Part shown: positions 6,529 to 8,233 of the stretch, piece after piece
Numbering within the stretch: position 1 is the first letter of the stretch
How the letters are laid out: each line of letters opens with the position of its first letter
Assembly: GCA_005881995.1 (NCBI GenBank)
Contig: VBHV01000595.1
Coordinates: 1-8,233, forward strand
Length of the DNA stretch: 8,233 nt
From: Chloroflexota bacterium
GTDB lineage: Bacteria; Chloroflexota; Ktedonobacteria; Ktedonobacterales; Ktedonobacteraceae
Direction of reading: 5' to 3'
Translations under genes and position numbers: made by a program
Notes under the pieces: model-generated
Seen by the model: the letters and a program-made list of their open reading frames with translations, nothing else
Told to the model about the DNA's origin: nothing
The model's database searches: none

Positions 6529-6757
6529 TGAGCTGACAGGCATCTGGGTTGCCATCTCGCCTTTTGTTATGACGACGCAGCCCTCTGGACAACACTGGAT
6601 TGCTTCGACGGTCAATAACGTCGTGATTGGAACCATTTTGATAGTGGTGTCGCTGTTCGGAATCCTGGGCTACCTGGTGTTCGCGTTGCGCGATCTGCTT
6701 GCCGAGGCGCAAGCACGCCAGGAGGTGGCAGAGCACACATCTCCTTCGGGAGAGTAA
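6521..6757 (+). CDS. Small two-helix membrane protein, SPW-repeat-like
   Basis: A 78-residue protein of unknown function. ATG 6521 overlaps the end of the previous gene by 8 bases, the mark of translational coupling. Its AGGAGG (6514-6519) is only one base from the ATG, unusually tight, so initiation may depend on the upstream ribosome. GIWVAISPFVMTTQP (8-22) is a classic SPW-type motif, followed by Trp27, Asn33-Asn34 and a long hydrophobic helix (about 35-56), then an acidic/Ala-rich tail. The PF-4-QP-4-W-5-N spacing is the same as in the preceding protein, so the two are probably diverged duplicates. Compared with that protein it lacks most of the first helix before the motif and the long tail. 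The gene ends with two stops in a row (TAA 6755-6757, TAG 6758-6760). Confidence 0.72.
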   Translation: MRDELTGIWVAISPFVMTTQPSGQHWIASTVNNVVIGTILIVVSLFGILGYLVFALRDLLAEAQARQEVAEHTSPSGE

Positions 6758-6786
6758 TAGCCCTTTGCTCTGTTTGTTGTCGACGC

Positions 6787-6821
6787 AAGCGCGTGGTGGG
6801 GTCTCTCCTCGCCACACGCTT
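6787..6821 (+). terminator. Terminator-like hairpin after the marR-exporter operon
   Basis: AAGCGCGTGGTGGGG (6787-6801) pairs with CCTCGCCACACGCTT (6807-6821) over 15 positions with one mismatch and two G-T wobbles, enclosing the loop TCTCT. It begins 29 bases after the last stop codon of the operon. The following TACTCATTAT is AT-rich but not a T run. Position and stem strength support an operon end; efficiency is uncertain. Confidence 0.6.
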
Positions 6822-6843
6822 ACTCATTATCTAGAAGTCAACG

Positions 6844-6939
6844 ATGCTACTCCGGGCATTTTTTGGTGATCAAAATGGTTACTACTAGTAAATAGAAGTA
6901 TAGCGTGAGTGTTACCTTGTCTTCGCATCGGAGTATATT
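6844..6939 (+). promoter_or_regulatory. AT-rich regulatory region of the second exporter, with palindromes
   Basis: Between the hairpin and the start at 6942 lies an AT-rich stretch. It holds ATGCTACT (6844-6851), which also occurs over the marR promoter (3515-3522). It also holds TTTTG-n5-CAAAA (6861-6875) around TGATCA, and a perfect palindrome TTACTA-c-TAGTAA (6879-6891). A promoter could be TTGGTG (6863-6868) with TAGTAA (6886-6891) at 17 bases, in which case the palindrome covers the -10. TATATT (6934-6939) is another -10 candidate, but it lies too close to the start for a normal leader. The palindrome is certain; its role as a repressor site is inferred. Confidence 0.4.
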
Positions 6940-6941
6940 TA

Positions 6942-8233
6942 ATGCATCGTCTTCATTTGAATCCTAAAGTGAGTGTGAGTGTTGTCTTCGTCGCTGCTTT
7001 GTTCATGAGCATCATGGATACGACGATCGTCAATGTGGCCCTGCCTTCGCTGGGGCGTGAGTTACATACCCCCAGTACCGCTCTCGACGCGGTCGTAGTT
7101 GGATATTTGATCAGCCTGGCAGCCGTCATCCAAGCTTCTGGATGGTTGGGTGACTGCTGGGGCACCAGGCGTATATTCCTGCTGGCGCTGGCCCTCTTCA
7201 GCATAGCGTCGGCCCTGTGCGGCCTGGCTCCTAACTTCCCCCTGCTGGTCGGCTTCCGGGTCCTGCAAGGCATCGGCGGTGGTGCGCTCACGCCAGTCGG
7301 AACTGCCATGCTGTATCGAACGTTTCCGCCGGCGCAACGCATCCAGGTCTCACGCATCCTCATCATCCCGACCGTGCTTGCCCCCGCCCTCGGTCCAGTG
7401 ATTGGAGGTCTGCTGGTGGATCAGTTGTCGTGGCGCTGGGTCTTCTTCGTGAACGTGCCAATTGGCATAGTCACCTTGCTCTTCGGTCTGCTCTTCCTGC
7501 AAGAGCATCGCGAACCGGCCGCCGGGCGCTTCGACCTGGCAGGCTTTCTGCTGGCCGGGATTGGCCTGGCACTCGTCACCTATGCATTGAGCGAGGGGCC
7601 GTCTGCTGGCTGGACTTCGACCAGCATCGTGAGCAGCGCTCTCGTGGGTCTGGTCGTACTGGTCGGTTTCGTGGTCGTTGAGCTGCGGACGCGAGAACCG
7701 ATGGTTGACCTGGGCCTGTTCGGTAATCGGCTGTTCCGCAGCTCCAACCTGGTCTCGATGTTCTCGAGCGCGGGTTTTCTAGGGGTCCTCTTCGCCGCTC
7801 CACTCTTCCTTCAGGAGGCACGCGGGGCCTCAGCGCTCACGTCAGGGCTGACGACGTTTCCCGAGGCACTTGGAGTGGTACTCTCTACCCAGCTTGTGGC
7901 CCGAATCTATCCCAGGGTTGGGCCGCGTCGGCTCATGGCAGCTGGACTCACCGGTGTAGCGATTGTGATGGCTCTCTTGAGCCTGATAGAGAACGATACT
8001 TCGCTCTGGTTGATGCGGGCACTGCTGTTTCTTATCGGGGCAGGCACGGCCTATGCGATGCAGCCAGCGCAAGTCGCCGCTTTCGCGACCATCTCGTCTG
8101 CCTCGACCGGAAGGGCCTCGGCGCTCAACAACGCACAGCGGCAGGTAGGTGCCGCCCTCGGTGTCGCGGTGTTGAGTACTATCATCAGCCTTGCAGGACC
8201 AACCTACCGGAGTACGGCCGGGGCGACAGTGCC
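6942..8233 (+). CDS. DHA2-family (EmrB type) MFS drug exporter, 3' end outside window
   Basis: A second proton-driven exporter of the inner membrane. ATG 6942 is preceded by GGAG (6930-6933) at 8 bases, and the frame stays open for 430 codons to the window edge. Motifs: MSIMDTTIVNVALPSL (22-37) in helix 1, motif A WLGDCWGTRR (68-77), motif B FRVLQGIGGGALTP (105-118), motif C VLAPALGPVIGGLLVD (145-160), SWRWVFFVNVPIG (163-175), and ALNNAQRQVGAALGVAVL (394-411) in a late helix. About 12 hydrophobic segments are present; the last two and the C terminus are missing. Unlike the first exporter, its middle (ALTSGLTTFPEALGVVLSTQ, 298-317) is not shortened. It is separated from the operon by a hairpin and 120 bases, so it probably has its own promoter, perhaps under the same MarR regulator. 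Substrate unknown. Confidence 0.9.
   Translation, partial: MHRLHLNPKVSVSVVFVAALFMSIMDTTIVNVALPSLGRELHTPSTALDAVVVGYLISLAAVIQASGWLGDCWGTRRIFLLALALFSIASALCGLAPNFPLLVGFRVLQGIGGGALTPVGTAMLYRTFPPAQRIQVSRILIIPTVLAPALGPVIGGLLVDQLSWRWVFFVNVPIGIVTLLFGLLFLQEHREPAAGRFDLAGFLLAGIGLALVTYALSEGPSAGWTSTSIVSSALVGLVVLVGFVVVELRTREPMVDLGLFGNRLFRSSNLVSMFSSAGFLGVLFAAPLFLQEARGASALTSGLTTFPEALGVVLSTQLVARIYPRVGPRRLMAAGLTGVAIVMALLSLIENDTSLWLMRALLFLIGAGTAYAMQPAQVAAFATISSASTGRASALNNAQRQVGAALGVAVLSTIISLAGPTYRSTAGATV

Noticed and set aside
1..8233. Defence system, prophage or insertion element in the window.
   Set aside because: No transposase, integrase, nuclease, phage or toxin-antitoxin motif is visible on either strand.

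Overview
The window looks like a piece of a GC-rich bacterial chromosome. A Chloroflexota (Ktedonobacteria-like) host is my inference. It rests on the mix of a class III PHA synthase, a GTP-type PEP carboxykinase, AAAGGAGG ribosome binding sites and a 'SATNSG…SRTGRYK' style of DHA2 exporter. No rRNA or marker gene is present to confirm it. I see no tRNA, rRNA, CRISPR array, insertion sequence or attachment site.

Left part (1-3232), central carbon and storage metabolism. The 3' end of a class III polyhydroxyalkanoate synthase gene (phaC) enters from the left on the + strand. It converges on adenylate kinase (adk, - strand), and a strong 12-bp hairpin between them can serve both. Upstream of adk on the - strand, after about 300 bases rich in inverted repeats and without a gene, lies a gene for GTP-dependent PEP carboxykinase (pckG). 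The pckG frame is open end to end, but it has lost about 26 residues and carries about 20 out-of-frame residues exactly at the active-site lysine/YGGN region. It is probably inactive, or the assembly is wrong there.

Middle (3233-3559), a 327-base divergent regulatory region. It holds four TCAC(A/G)A elements spaced 11, 21 and 11 bases apart, a stem-loop, and a promoter-like TTGACA…TACTTT in front of the rightward genes.

Right part (3560-6757), a likely operon: a MarR-family regulator, a 14-TM DHA2/EmrB-type multidrug exporter, and two small membrane proteins that resemble each other and the SPW-repeat family. The exporter also looks lesioned: a membrane segment is shortened by roughly 9-13 residues, and its C-terminal tail seems to be read in the wrong frame. 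A 15-bp hairpin closes the unit. After an AT-rich regulatory stretch with a perfect TTACTA-c-TAGTAA palindrome, a second, intact-looking DHA2 exporter gene starts at 6942 and runs off the right edge.

The natural reading is that the MarR protein senses a toxic compound and controls its own promoter and the exporter genes, perhaps including the second exporter, whose upstream region shares short sequence elements with the marR promoter. The main items worth checking are the damaged pckG, the lesions in the first exporter, the phased repeats and the exporter/SPW-like gene set.
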